DNA of 64,000 bases from Mytilus edulis. Taxonomy: Eukaryota > Mollusca > Bivalvia > Mytilida > Mytilidae. The stretch lies in contig NC_092353.1 in NCBI RefSeq assembly GCF_963676685.1, positions 9,759,734 through 9,823,733 of the forward strand. The letters run 5' to 3'. The notes under the pieces are model-generated. The model did no database searches. It was not told the DNA's origin and worked only from the letters and a program-made list of their open reading frames with translations. Numbering within the stretch: the stretch's first letter is position 1; each line of letters opens with the position of its first letter. Positions 22,376 through 33,997 of the stretch are shown one piece after another. The translations under genes were made by a program, and so were the position numbers.

Positions 22376-23444
22376 AGAAAATGCTATTCTTTTTATTCCT
22401 CCTGTTATGCATAAAAACTGTATTGTTTTTCTTTGCACACATATCAAATTAAGTTAGTATACGACTATTAAAATTCTCAGTTAAAATTCCTGGTGAACAA
22501 ATTAATCAAGTACTATAATAATAATTGTCATTTTGTAATATGATATTCGTCACGCTGCTTGAAAGAACTTATTTCAAATCATCGGAAAAAAAATACTTTA
22601 ATAAAAAATAATGCTATGAAAAATTAGGGTAAATAATTACATTGTTTTAACAAATCAAGTGTAGTCTCGATATGTAACGTAGAAAAACAGACAACCATCA
22701 GTCATTCACTATGGAAGAGAAGAACTTATTTCTTGCCCATACAAATCTTAACAACGTTACACTTATATATCATTTTAAATAACATGTCGTGGATAGTCTT
22801 TAGTACTATACATTTGTACCTAATACATCAATATAGTCATAAATATATAATAGTGTTAATCCATGTTTCTATAAAATACATTTGTATCATAATTGTCGGA
22901 TTGAGTTTTTATCAAAGAAAAGAAGTTCTAAATCGTCAATGTTTCAATCCTTTAGTACATTTTTCATACAAAAAGTCCTGAAAAATCTATAGTCGTACTT
23001 ATAAAATGTGAAAACATTTGCATCATTTGTATTCTGTTAAGTAGCAGGAACACAGTTTAAAGATCACCATCTAAGCTGGCATGTTCAATAGTACAGAATT
23101 AAGTGGTTGAGAATGAAATCGGTTCAGTTGGTGTAGCTGATACATGTACTTCTCTTATTAACTTTTAATCCTATTTTCTCTTTGAAAAAACAGCTTTCGA
23201 AATAAATACGATAAACGTGTTTTATTTCAGAAAGTTAAATGATGAATGTCTGACATTGCTCATCAGGATTTAAAGTTCAATTATCTATCTAATCGGTCAC
23301 CGTGTTTCTACGTCTGAATTGGTACACATCAAAATATATTAATAATCGACATTTTTCATATCAGAATACGTCACGACTTGAATATTTTAAAGATAACACA
23401 GTAGTTTATTAGCTAACTTGTAGCTTGTACAATGTATTCTGTTC
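22376..23444. other. AT-rich stretch, nothing identified
   Basis: The open frame at 22733-22981 is low in information and AT-driven. No repeat landmark was noticed. Confidence 0.4.
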
Positions 23445-23870
23445 AATGCATTTTTTGCGCCTGTCCCAAGTCAGGAGCCTCTGACCTTGTTAGTTGCATT
23501 TTTTTGTGTATGTTTTTTTAATTAAAGTTCAGTTATTTTTTTTTTTGGAGTTTAGTGACGTCAATTTTCACTATACTAGTACTCATTTTTTTTTTATTTA
23601 AGTGCTAGCTTAGGCCCACGTCCGGGTGCGGTATTTTCTCTAGCTGCATTGAAGACCCATTGGTGACATTTGGCAATTATTTGCTTTTTGCTCGGTTTGT
23701 TGTCTCTATGACATACATGCATCTGAAGGACGTCTCCGGGTGCGGGAATTTCTCGCTACATTGAAGACCTGTTGGTGACCCTCTGCTGTTGTTTTTTATT
23801 TGGTCGGGTTGTTGTCTCTTTGACACATTCCCAATTTCCATTCTCAATTTTATGCATGTATTCCCAATTT
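23445..23870 (+). repeat. Repeat family M3, 5'-truncated copy
   Basis: Begins near 'ttgcgcctgtcccaagtcag', contains two variants of the 'ctccgggtgcggg' block (around 23620 and 23730, the second with a local duplication of the tail), and ends with 'ccatttccattctcaatttta'. It matches the region downstream of the RT fragment at 9.7 kb. The minus-strand open frame 23756-23977 is fortuitous. Confidence 0.6.
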
Positions 23871-25834
23871 TTCTTTCTAAATTTTATTTCAGTATCTGAT
23901 TGAGGCAATTGTGATGCTGCAATAGTTGTCATCATAAGTGCAATGCAAGGAAAGCTATATATGAAAAGTTTGAACAAACATCTTCACAGCTAGAGTGGTA
24001 TATTTGCATTCATTAGCCAGTATCACAACAAGATAATCGTTTCAATATAAACCTTTCCGTTTTCAACTTTACGACATAGGACAATACTAACAACCTATGC
24101 AAAAAGAGAAAGGTTCATCCTACCCTTTACATCTGCTTGGAGATATTTTCTTGAAAAAGCAGCACTACGTGCATAAATCCTATTGAAATTAAGTTTTCCG
24201 CTCCCTACGTGAAGTATGAATTAGTTTCGACTATTCCGCTTAGTTCAATCTAAAAAAAAATAGCCCCCCCCCCTTCCAACCCTCTCCCTCCCAAATATAT
24301 ATAATAGAGGTACTGCTAATTACAAAAAAAATGTACGATGAAAAACGCCAATTGAAATTGACTCAGTTTAAGCAGACAGTTTGCCAAAAAAAGGTAAGAT
24401 TAGGGTAGTTGCCCTCTCTGTTTTCAATATAGATTACAGTTACATTGTGTATAGTCGAACTTTGAAAGATATACAGAAAATACTCCTTCCACTTTACCAG
24501 GAACCAGTAAACTGTCTTCAGACCAAAGTATTTACACCAGTCCTGTATGGTGAATGTCAGCAATTAAATCATCAATCCTTACCATAACTTATTACGCCTT
24601 TAAATCGTTCCTATTCATGTGCTAATGTAAGGAAGAATATTTAATTATGCTTCTTTTCATTAAACTGAAAGGAATATTTTCTACTTAATATTAATAGATT
24701 ACCATTAATGCTACCTCTTTTAAAATTACACTATACCACAGCATTGAAAAGATCTGCTTCAAATATATCGATTTTAAATTGTTTAAAGTCAAGTCTCTCA
24801 TTAAACTAAGATATGTGCCAACCTGCTTATGTTTGAAATTTATATATTAAACTCATCTAGTTATCTGTATAATCTAGAATGTGATTTTAAGATCATTTAA
24901 ATCCCTGACTTATAATAGTTGTAATGTAATAGATATACCATTAAAGGCTATCGTACAAGGTGTGATGTAACTTGACCATAAGCTTCCTAAGATGACACGA
25001 TGCTGCAGCTTAAGGTTAAGTAGAAGTGATACATCAGGGTATTAACATCCTCTTATAGAATGATAACGCTGTGGTGCACCTAACAACGGTACACTACGCT
25101 AGAGGTGAAGCGCTGTTAAAATCAATGGAGTATAGAATTGATCCTTGTCGATTGTCTGTGTTCTGGCAACGACGATATGTTTAAATCTATATCGCCTTTT
25201 GACAGAATATAAGGGTACAAAAAATAATAATACAATTAATATTCACGCCAATGAAGCGATTAGCGTTTTATGTTCAGTCGAAGATCTCAGATATTCAATA
25301 CGGTATGACTATATAGAAACGTAGTGGTGGTGCAGTTTAAATCAGTTACTAAACAAGACAAATGACGTTTCATATTTTACTCTGAGAAACTTTTATTATT
25401 TTGTCTTGTCTTAAATACTCTTACAACATGGATTCATACTTATTTGGATAGAAATTTTATTTACATAGAAAATTGGATTTTAAAATCGAAAAATAAACAT
25501 AGTGCTCTGATTTATATAAAAATTCTCACTGGAAAATCAACAATCACGATTTAATATTGAAAAGTTCGTTGTGTTGGAAGTAAAAGGAGTTTAAGTTTTA
25601 TTATATTTTACAAGTTATTGTTTACATTGGATTTTCTCTGCTCTAAGTAAGTAAATAAAACACAGTTCTTTTAAATCTAGAATGATAAACATTAAATTCA
25701 TAATTACAGTATGATAATAGCCGTTTATTCTATAATTGAAGCCAGTTTGGAATTAAGTAATAGAGGAATAATTGAATAATGGGAAATTCATGAGTTAGTT
25801 CAATAAGAGCATTAAACTTGGATTCGGCACAAAA
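23871..25834. other. Upstream region of the 587-residue gene
   Basis: AT-rich sequence with a short C-run at about 24264. No repeat family was recognised. The paired open frames at 24363-24563 and 24381-24587 are opposite-strand readings of one stretch without domain support. A promoter for the downstream gene presumably lies here, but no single TATA-like site at a sensible distance stood out. Confidence 0.4.
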
Positions 25835-27598
25835 ATGTCAGCCAGTTCGTTTTCTTCAATTTCAACAACACATGGAGCCTGTAGAACAGAGTTTAAAAGA
25901 CAGAAAACATATCTTACTCTCGAGAAACAGTATATTATAGACAATGAATCAACTGATCCACTACCTATCGTAGAACTTAAACCTTTTGTTAAAAAAGTAT
26001 GGAGGCGAGAAAAAAGTCTGCCTTCTTTTTACGATATGTTACCTCCATCAAAACCGCTAACAAACAAATCGAAGAAAACAGAACAAATATTTCCACAGGA
26101 TCCTCCACCGCTGGAGAAAATAGAACTGTATATTGGAAATGGAGTAAATGAAAATAGAACCGAGTCGAAGGCGAGGCATACAAGTGGACATTTATCACCT
26201 AGATGTAAATCAAAGAACTTGATTCATCCTTCAGCTGAAACAAAAGCGCCAAAGCAAATAGAACATTCTCAAAGTTTAGTTCCTGGCTTTATATCAAGAG
26301 ACGAACGTAGTAAAACAACTTTAAATGAAATTCAGCATTCAGACAGTCCGACTAAAATACAAACGGGTTTGATGTCTTCTTTGGAAAGGAAAGAGGTTGA
26401 CGAACCTTCGATGTTTATAAATTTGCGAGGAGATAGTTTTAAACCGAATGGGGCCGTTCGAAGACCTCTTAGTTATTTCGTTCCACATAGAAATTCAATG
26501 AAGAAAAATGGCATGTGGCAGCAACTTCAAAGTACGGACAATTTACCTAATTACATAACACGCCACATGATGTCTCGAAGCCCTCTCTCTGATGACACAA
26601 GCCGTTCATCTTCGCCATATTATGATTCTTTCGATAAAAGAGGAACTTTACCTTCAATCAAAATTTCTTACCAGACACTTGCTAAACGACCGAACAAACC
26701 GAAAATAGATTCTGACGATTACAACACCTCTCCTTATCATCAAGTAAGTAGAATAAACAATGCTCTTTATGAGCTGAGTAAATATGGTGCAGCGTCAAAA
26801 ATAGAAAGACAATTGAGTTTCCAACTTAAAATAGACTTGCACAAATTTAGAAAATCGCGTGATTATTTCCCGTTCGATATAACACCGAACGAATTAGCTA
26901 AGTACTATCCCCCTCCAGCGATCAATCTGACAAATGGTGAAATACAAATCAGAAAGGCTCAGCAATTGAATACCCCAATGAAGAGGCGTAAGGAACATAG
27001 ACAAAAATCACAAGTGTCGTTCCATTCTACTTCTGATAAAATAGAAAACCAAGAATGGGGTCCTAGTAGAACAGAAGACGAAAGACCCATTGACACTCGA
27101 AATACTAATTTGGAGAGCGCTTTAGAGAACATTGCAGAATCAGAATCCGAGGAAGAGGAATTAAAACTTAAAGAAATTACAGTGCCTAGTCAATTTGACA
27201 ATGTTACTAATACGCAAGAAAGTGACAGTGCTTTACGTGGATTAGATGATTCGCGCACCGGTTTTACGCAACCAACACAACCAACTAAAACAACAATTGA
27301 TATAGGACTACAGTCTACTTTCCAATCAAACATGGCAGAAGCGACTTCTACTCAGGAAATGGACGTTGAACCACACGAACAAAATGAGCGTAGTGCTCTG
27401 TCAACAAGAACATCCGGTATCATATCGGGCGTAAGGGACGCAAATATTTCTTTCCTTAACGCAAGCGACATTCAAAAGGACAGTGAATCTAGAGAAGCTA
27501 AGAGTGGTAATATAGACAAATTAGAACGCGACAGTACTTTTCTCACCTCCGATCTCAATACGGATTATGGTAATCCAGATCTATCTGTCGTGAGCTGA
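25835..27598 (+). CDS. Uncharacterised 587-residue, largely disordered protein
   Basis: A long uninterrupted frame in sequence otherwise full of stops, with an ATG in good context (A at -3) and higher GC than its flanks, so I regard it as a real gene in one coding exon. I do not recognise the family. The protein is rich in Ser, Lys, Glu, Asn and Thr, with no signal peptide and no membrane segment. The most ordered-looking part is about residues 305-360 (NALYELSKYGAASKIERQLS, then KIDLHKFRKSRDYFPFDI and a YYPPP turn). A strongly acidic run ESEEEE lies near residue 436, and the C-terminal third is low-complexity Ser/Thr/Asp. These features suggest a cytoplasmic or nuclear scaffold-like protein, but no function is inferred. 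An AATAAA at 27963-27968 could serve as the polyadenylation signal. An intronless gene of this size could be a retrocopy. Confidence 0.85.
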   Translation: MSASSFSSISTTHGACRTEFKRQKTYLTLEKQYIIDNESTDPLPIVELKPFVKKVWRREKSLPSFYDMLPPSKPLTNKSKKTEQIFPQDPPPLEKIELYIGNGVNENRTESKARHTSGHLSPRCKSKNLIHPSAETKAPKQIEHSQSLVPGFISRDERSKTTLNEIQHSDSPTKIQTGLMSSLERKEVDEPSMFINLRGDSFKPNGAVRRPLSYFVPHRNSMKKNGMWQQLQSTDNLPNYITRHMMSRSPLSDDTSRSSSPYYDSFDKRGTLPSIKISYQTLAKRPNKPKIDSDDYNTSPYHQVSRINNALYELSKYGAASKIERQLSFQLKIDLHKFRKSRDYFPFDITPNELAKYYPPPAINLTNGEIQIRKAQQLNTPMKRRKEHRQKSQVSFHSTSDKIENQEWGPSRTEDERPIDTRNTNLESALENIAESESEEEELKLKEITVPSQFDNVTNTQESDSALRGLDDSRTGFTQPTQPTKTTIDIGLQSTFQSNMAEATSTQEMDVEPHEQNERSALSTRTSGIISGVRDANISFLNASDIQKDSESREAKSGNIDKLERDSTFLTSDLNTDYGNPDLSVVS

Positions 27599-28279
27599 TG
27601 CATGATTAAACAGTCTAAGGTTAAGGCTTTAATTTAAATTGTTAAATCTTATTAATCCGTATTGTAAACTATGCATAACCCCTGGAACAAACTCAACTGT
27701 GATATAAAGAAATATGCAAAAGTGTTTTGTTCTATTGTTCAATGAAGGTTAGTAATCGTTAAAGATTAAGCCAATTAATTAAGTCTAGTCAAAACTCTGC
27801 CAAATAATTCCTTAAAGTATAAGATGTGACCTGTCGTCATAGTAACAAGACTACTGAGTTGATTATTTTCAACATATGTATGTACTAAAATATTGTATAC
27901 TCTTGTTAAGGAATGAACATTAACTCTCAATTTTAAAATGCAAGATTTAAAAGAAACATGTGAATAAAATACGTAAACTGCAAATACAATATTCCGAGAT
28001 CTCTAGAAACCATGCTTGTAAACCCCAATCAAGTACAATGAAAATCTTTGAAATGAGGTTGAAAGGTGCTGTTAGTTTTTGATGCATAAAATTTTTGTTA
28101 GCTGGTATAGACTAAAACTAGCATTCAGTAACTGCTGATACAATCAGATCTGTACTTAAGTGTCTTTTTGTTGTAGGGATGTATAAGTACTCTGCTACGT
28201 TCACTCTTTATTTTTGTTACATGTATTTCTGCTTTCAATTGTATCAATCTAATGAGTTAAACCTTTTCAACTGATTTTT
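27599..28279. other. 3' flank of the 587-residue gene
   Basis: Probably includes its 3' untranslated region up to the AATAAA at 27963. Otherwise nothing was recognised. Confidence 0.45.
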
Positions 28280-28690
28280 ATGTTTGTTCTTAATATACTG
28301 TACTGTTACAAAACTGTCCAAGGTAAGGGGAGAGTTAACGTTGGCGCGCCTTCAAACTAGTTTAACCCCGCCATATTCAGTATGTGCCGGTCCCAAGAAA
28401 GGAGCCTGTAATTCAGTGGTTGTCGTTTGTTGCTGTGTATCATATTTGTTTTTCGTTCATTATTTTGTACATAAATCATGTCGTTAGTTTTCTCGTTTGA
28501 ATTTTTCTTTACATTTGGCATTTTGACCCCTTTTATAGCTGACTTTAATATATGGTATGGGTTTTACTAATTTTTAAAGGCCGTACGGTGACCTATAGTT
28601 GTTAATTTCTGTGACATTTTGTCTCTTATGAAGAGTTGTCTTATTGGAAATCTTACTATATCTTTTTATTTTTATATGTTAGGTATTAAT
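28280..28690 (+). repeat. Repeat family M4
   Basis: A near-complete copy. Landmarks in order: 'ggggagagttaacg', 'tttaaccccgcc', 'gtgccggtcccaagaaagga', 'attcagtggttgtcgtttgt', 'gttagttttctcgtttgaat', 'ccttttatagctgact', 'ggccgtacggtgacctatag' and 'gaagagttgtcttattgg'. Other copies: 41590-41880, 53700-54240, 54335-54480 and 62230-62600 (+); 15060-15200, 18004-18285 and 37441-37790 (-). The open frame at 28284-28487 is a reading of this repeat. Confidence 0.65.
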
Positions 28691-29504
28691 TGTTTATTAG
28701 TCAGAAGGTTGTTGAATTGAAGTGAAATAGAAAACTCAATGTTATGTAATGTAAAGGACAATATACTTGATCACCTCCATATGTCTTATCTTGTCTGTAT
28801 TTACATTTTCTGTTTTATTGTTAAACATTATTTACTCTTTCTTTTATCAAATGATTTTACAATGGATGTTTAAGTCGCATGTTGCGTGAGAAAAATTACG
28901 ACCCAGACAGAGAAAAATATGTAGCAATGGTTATTTGGAAAAGGTTATCAAGGTCAACTGTAAGGGGGGTTCAGGTGTCTTATGCTCTGCTAAACTCATC
29001 TGTCAAGTGAATCGTCAAGAATCTAAAAAATTTCAAATATTTTCCCTTTTTTATTGTAATTCACTCCTTTTGGCATTTTGCAAGGTCGGGTTTGTTTTCC
29101 TTGTCGCTCTGTATAAAGTCTTTATCATAGTATATATGAACCTGTATATATTTTTCTGTGTCTAATTTCATCGTCATCCTCGTCCTTTGTCCCAGTAAAG
29201 AATATCATACATCTTCAAATGTATTCGTTCTTTTATATGCAGGATCTGTGACTTGCTTCATTCTAGACTGTTACAATAATACCTCGCTGTAAATTCCATT
29301 TAAAAATTCTCTCATCGTTGCGGGTTATGTTTAACATAAAATTGTGATTTGGGGGGGCTGCATGTGTCTCGTATTACTATAGTTTTACGTACATGTATAT
29401 GGATGTTTTATGTATTGGTAAATGGACATTCTCTGTCTTCATTTTTTATTTTGTATTTATAAGAAGGAATCGGATACCAAATCTTCGTATTTTCACTGAA
29501 CCAG
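28691..29504. other. Intergenic, nothing identified
   Basis: AT-rich sequence. The 76-residue open frame at 28935-29165 is hydrophobic through T-richness and has no other support. Confidence 0.4.
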
Positions 29505-29660
29505 AAACCTTTTTTGTTAAGGAGCCAGCTGAAGCCCGCCTCCGGGTGCGGGATATCTCGTGGTGTGGAAGACCCATTAATGGCCTTCTGCTGTTTTCTC
29601 TCTTTGGTCGGATTGTTGTCTCTTTGACACATTCCCCATTTCCATTCACAGTTTTACATT
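29505..29660 (+). repeat. Repeat family M3, short 5'-truncated copy
   Basis: Only the last ~150 bp of the family remain: 'gcctccgggtgcgggatatc', 'ggccttctgctgtt', 'ttgttgtctctttgacacat' and the terminal 'ccatttccattc'. The three overlapping open frames between 29393 and 29707 are readings of it. Confidence 0.6.
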
Positions 29661-29664
29661 ATAC

Positions 29665-29857
29665 TATGGATTCATTTATTTTCGTGGGTACCAATTTTTG
29701 TGGATAAAGAAAAACTTGTATGTTTGATGATATTTAATTTCGTGGTTTTCCCGAGCCTGTAGAAAACTTGTCATTCGTTGAACATTTAATTTCGTGGTTT
29801 ACCTGTACCCCCGAAATCCACGAAAATTGGTATCCAATGTATAATAATGAATCCACA
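29665..29857. mobile_element. MITE-like inverted-repeat element
   Basis: The left end 'tatggattcatttattttcg' plus 'gggtaccaatttttgtggat' is mirrored by the right end, whose reverse complement reads 'tgtggattcattattataca' plus 'ggataccaattttcgtggat'. Between them are two tandem 'tttaatttcgtggtttt'-like segments. The element is about 193 bp and non-coding. It sits a few bases after an M3 terminus. Confidence 0.6.
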
Positions 29858-30488
29858 GCATCATTAGTATAAACTGTTTCAGAAAAAACTGATGGCCATT
29901 AAAAAAAAATCATTTTTTCAAGAGTATATGCTGACGATGTTATCATGTGATTTATTATCCATCTTTTAACTCCCATACATTTATTCGTTGTATAATTTCT
30001 ATATTTCAAATGGAAATACCTATCGTATATTATATTTTTTTCCAATTTACTATGATTGATACATTTATAATAACTTAAGCGTTTCTAGATTAAAATCGAA
30101 CAAATGTATTGATTAAATCAGTCGTTTTGGGGTACATGTAAATATGACGGCTGTCTTTTAAATATTATTTTATTTATTTATTAAGCATTGTTAGGGTCCT
30201 TGTAAGTTAAAAGTATTGGTTAGTCTATAAACATGTCACTTGACGACTTCTGGTATTTATAATCTATTTTACCTTAACGGCCTGCGTGGGTATATCGTAC
30301 CAAGAATGGCACTAGAAATTCATAGTATGAATGAATATTAAAAAGCATACACGAACTGTGTATATAGTAACATCCCCTCAGCTTACAAACCCTCATCCAT
30401 TTACAAGGACAAAAGACGTACAATTGACATCAGTAATCATGGAAACATATGGTATTCCCCCAATTAAATTAACCTCAAGTTATGTCAA

Positions 30489-30535
<47 letters not shown>

Positions 30536-31767
30536 AGGATAACACAAGACAGCAATCATCAACCATAAGTCGGAATAAACAGACAACACAATGTCAAAAA
30601 GAACATTAGAAGATGAAAATCAACATAACACGATTATACAAAAATAAAACAAAGAGTCAAGAAACACAACGAACATTTGGAAATTAAACGGGGGTAACGT
30701 ATGTACTCCTTTTGTGGAACGTCAGTAAAACCAGTCCGAAACTGAAGATGTGGGAAAGGTCGTTACAATCGTTATACTTACATACAATCGTTGTTGTTCA
30801 CGATAGTCAAAGGTCTCTATGCAATTAAGCAATGTGCAGATTATTACTCAAATTTGAAAAGTCTTTATTGAGATTGAAAATTTGAAATAATTTCGATGCA
30901 TATATTACATCATATATACTCAGTTCTTACGCATCTCCATGTAGGGGGTTAAAAAAAAGACATATAACTGTGTTTGAAAGCCGGGATCAATTAAATGTTT
31001 TCATTTGATTTGAAATCTAACATAACAATATAAATTAACCAAATCTGTCAAGCGCACTTTGAAATCGGAAAAGTTTAATTGCTAGATAAAGAAATATTAA
31101 TTTATCGACATATTTTTATATTGACAGCACTAAAGTTTGAATGGGTTATATTTCAAATCAAACAAAAAAATCTTCATATAATTGTGATATCGTTTTTCAG
31201 TCATGCAAACAAATTAAAACTCGAATATCTATAGGTTAAATGTTTTAGTCTCGCTCGTTTCAAGTATTGTTTAGGGTTCCCTTACCGTTGACAACGCCAA
31301 GGTCAGCATATAGATTGTTCATTGATAGCTCCCCTAGTGTTGGATTGTTTAGATATTCAATACTATATATTATATACAAATTCGGTCGATTTTATTCTTA
31401 CAGTTACCTTATTTGAATTGTCAATTCATATTTGAATACCAAAAACTGACTTCAAATATTAGAAGTATACAGTGTGATCCTTGTGAACCGCTCTCACGAA
31501 TAACTTATAATTTAAAGTGTGTACACATCTCTATGCATGCTTGGTGAGCAAAATTAGATAATTTGATGTTAGAACTATAATGAAAAGAACATTTACAAGT
31601 GTACGCTGTCAAAGGTCAATGCAAGACTTATAATGGAATCTTAAGAGGAATCCATTCACTTTATAATTCCGATTAATGGAGGCATTTAAACATTGTGTAA
31701 ACTTTAGACCAGAAAACATCTGAATAGAAATATATAAATATTTTCTGTACCTATGTTCACTGATAAA
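29858..31767. other. Intergenic, with a 39-A homopolymer
   Basis: AT-rich sequence without recognised genes. A run of 39 adenines occupies 30494-30532. It is not preceded by a recognisable retrocopy, so I treat it as a simple repeat. Confidence 0.5.
30494..30532 (+). repeat. Poly(A) tract
   Basis: 39 consecutive A residues counted from the sequence. Flanks are 'tatgtcaaaaatt' and 'gggaggataacac'. It may be a retroposon tail or a simple repeat; its length is likely to be polymorphic or subject to assembly error. Confidence 0.9.
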
Positions 31768-33391
31768 TAGATTGATACTTTCTATATTTTAGCATGTCAT
31801 ATGATAAGAAAGGGACCTCATTTTTATATGGTCTCTGGGATCAAAGTTTTGATACTCTGTATATTATTAGCGTGTCATATGATAAGAAAGTGACCTCATT
31901 GGTAATCTGGGATCAGGGTTGCTTTTATTAATATATTCATTTGGAAGTTAAGGTCGTTTATTTGCTTAAACGAGACAAAGATATCCCAATAGGATTGCCT
32001 TCTGGTTGATTAATGTCGCGTCAGCGCAAAAAGGCTGTTTCGCGAGGAGAAAGGAGATTGACATCTGCACTTATGTAGAAAAATCATTATCCAAGACTTT
32101 TTATGTGTAGAAAAGTAGAACAAAAGAACAAAACTCCAACTGTTAAATTCAAAAAGAGAAAGAACTAAAATACTGAAAAAAATTAAACGCTTACTATCAA
32201 CGGAACAAGTGAAAAATAACTGTTTACATTGGAATAAGAAAATATAACTTCTCATATCAATTAACCTATCATAAGTGTAAATGTTATTAGAAAAAAGCTG
32301 ATGTTCATTGTTCTTATATCTGAACGACGTGTTGCATGAGAAATCGGCTTCTTATTGTCAATGATGGACCCACTGATACATATGAAATTAAATTTTGACA
32401 AGAGTTCCATATCGCGCATCACAATTCTAAATAAACACAGCAACGAACATATTAGTTTTATCCATGGTGTAGAAATCGGCTCCTTAATATAGGAATTGGA
32501 CCAACTGATATACGAAATGAAAATTAGACAAAGAGTCTTATGGCGCCTCACAATACTAAATGACACAATAAAACATATTACAGTTTTTTTTCATGTTGTA
32601 GCCATATGAAACCTTTTCAGAAAATTGTGCCGAGACACACCTGAGATTGATTGTGATTGATTGTTGTTTATTTAAATCCCTTGATTAATTATTCATTCGT
32701 GTTAAGTATGAAGAGAAAGGGACGTGACAGCAGCATATGACCATAGTTTTGGGTCTCAGAACGAAAGGATTTGGATGTGATTATCAAATAGAAATACAAT
32801 GGCATGTTCTTTTTGTTTAGGAACAGATGTTTAGAAGACTGAGATTTGAAAAGAGTTTAGAACCTAAGACACTCCTAGATTTATGTCAGAAAAGGTTTAC
32901 GTATCGAATAACCAACGTGAAAATCATTATGGTAGAAAACAAAAGTATTATTATTATATAAAAGTTTTTTTTCTGTTTTCTGTCTTTTAAAATATTTGCT
33001 CACCATCTATTGTAAGGGTGTGTTTCACTAATATCACTTACAGTATTTATGGGATGTTATGTTTGTTTACTGGTCGTCTTCGTAATTTTTGTATCAGTAT
33101 TAGTGCGTTTTCTTTTTTTATTATGGCCTGATATTAAATGCTTGAGATGAGAGAAGATTTATATATATATATATATTAAACAGATTACAAAGGTATTTGA
33201 GTATTCAATTTAAAGATTCTCTTGGGTTTCAGTGATTTTAATGCAATAAAATACTTTTGACTGAAGTACTATTAAGTAGCCCATATATGATTGTATTCGT
33301 CATGTTAGTAGTTAATAATAACGGTCTACTGTTTTATTGTAAAACTTGAGAACAGATTAGTGGCAGTCTACGAATGCATTCCAATAAATAG

Positions 33392-33804
33392 TATGATAGT
33401 CTGGCGTACTAAACTATAATCCTGCATGGTACCTTTGATAACTATTTACACCACTGGGTCGATGCCACTGCTGGTGGACGTTTCGTCCCCGATGGTATCA
33501 CCAGCCCAGTAGTCAGCACTTCGATGTTGACATGAATATCAATTATGTGGTCAATTTTATTAATTTCCTGTTTACAAAACATATAATTATTCGAAAAACT
33601 AAGGATTTTCTTATCCCAGGCATAGATTACCTTAGCAGTATTTGGCACAACTTTTTGGAATTTTGATCCTCAATGCTCTTCAACTTTGTATCTTTTTGGC
33701 TTGATAACATTTTCGATACGAGCGTCACTGATGAGTCTTATGTAGACGAAACGCGCGTCTGGCGTACTAAATTATAATCCTGGTACCTTTGATAACTATG
33801 ATAG
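33392..33804 (+). mobile_element. Retrozyme-like insertion with target-site duplication
   Basis: Copy B of the segmental duplication shows the empty site: 'gaatgataga' joined to 'ccgggagtc'. In copy A 397 bp (33400-33796) lie between two 'tatgatag' copies at 33392-33399 and 33797-33804, which I read as the target-site duplication; the exact edge is ambiguous by a few bases. The insert begins 'tctggcgtac', within two bases of the hammerhead cleavage position. It contains one full unit and a complete hammerhead, then ends 37 bp after the second cleavage position. The cleavage-to-cleavage length is 358 bp. The minus-strand open frame at 33442-33648 is fortuitous. Confidence 0.8.
33722..33765 (+). 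ncRNA. Type I hammerhead ribozyme, intact
   Basis: Stem I is 33722-33727 (GCGTCA) with 33760-33765 (TGGCGT). The core CTGATGA is at 33728-33734, stem II at 33735-33738 with 33744-33747, loop TATGT, GAAA at 33748-33751, and the short helix III is within 33752-33757. Cleavage is expected after the GTC ending at 33759. It is identical in these elements to the motif at 12954-12997. Confidence 0.75.
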
Positions 33805-33997
33805 GACGGGAGTTCAAACTATTATAAAATAAAAGTAAAACTAGTCGTTTAAACAAGGCAATAAAACATAAAACTTTTGAAAGTGTGTTGGTGTGTGTGT
33901 GGGGAGGGGGGAGGTATGGGGTCGCAACAAAAGAAATTTGAGTAGAAAAAAATGCAATTTAGATAGATTGAACACCTATGTACCCAGATAAAAAGAT

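Larger units (their letters stand above)
31768..33975 (+). repeat. Segmental duplication, copy A
   Basis: First copy of a ~2.2-kb tandem duplication. It starts with 'gatactttctatattttagc' and ends with 'atgcaatttagatagattga'. Relative to copy B it has a 397-bp hammerhead-repeat insertion (33400-33796) and an internal ~130-bp tandem duplication (about 32340-32473 and 32474-32600). It lacks about 450 bp that copy B holds at about 34490-34965, and about 110 bp at about 35775-35880. The minus-strand open frame 32261-32566 lies in it. Confidence 0.85.

Noticed and set aside
30494..30532. Poly(A) tract as the tail of a processed retrocopy
   Set aside because: No coding or structured sequence precedes it in either orientation and no flanking duplication was noticed.
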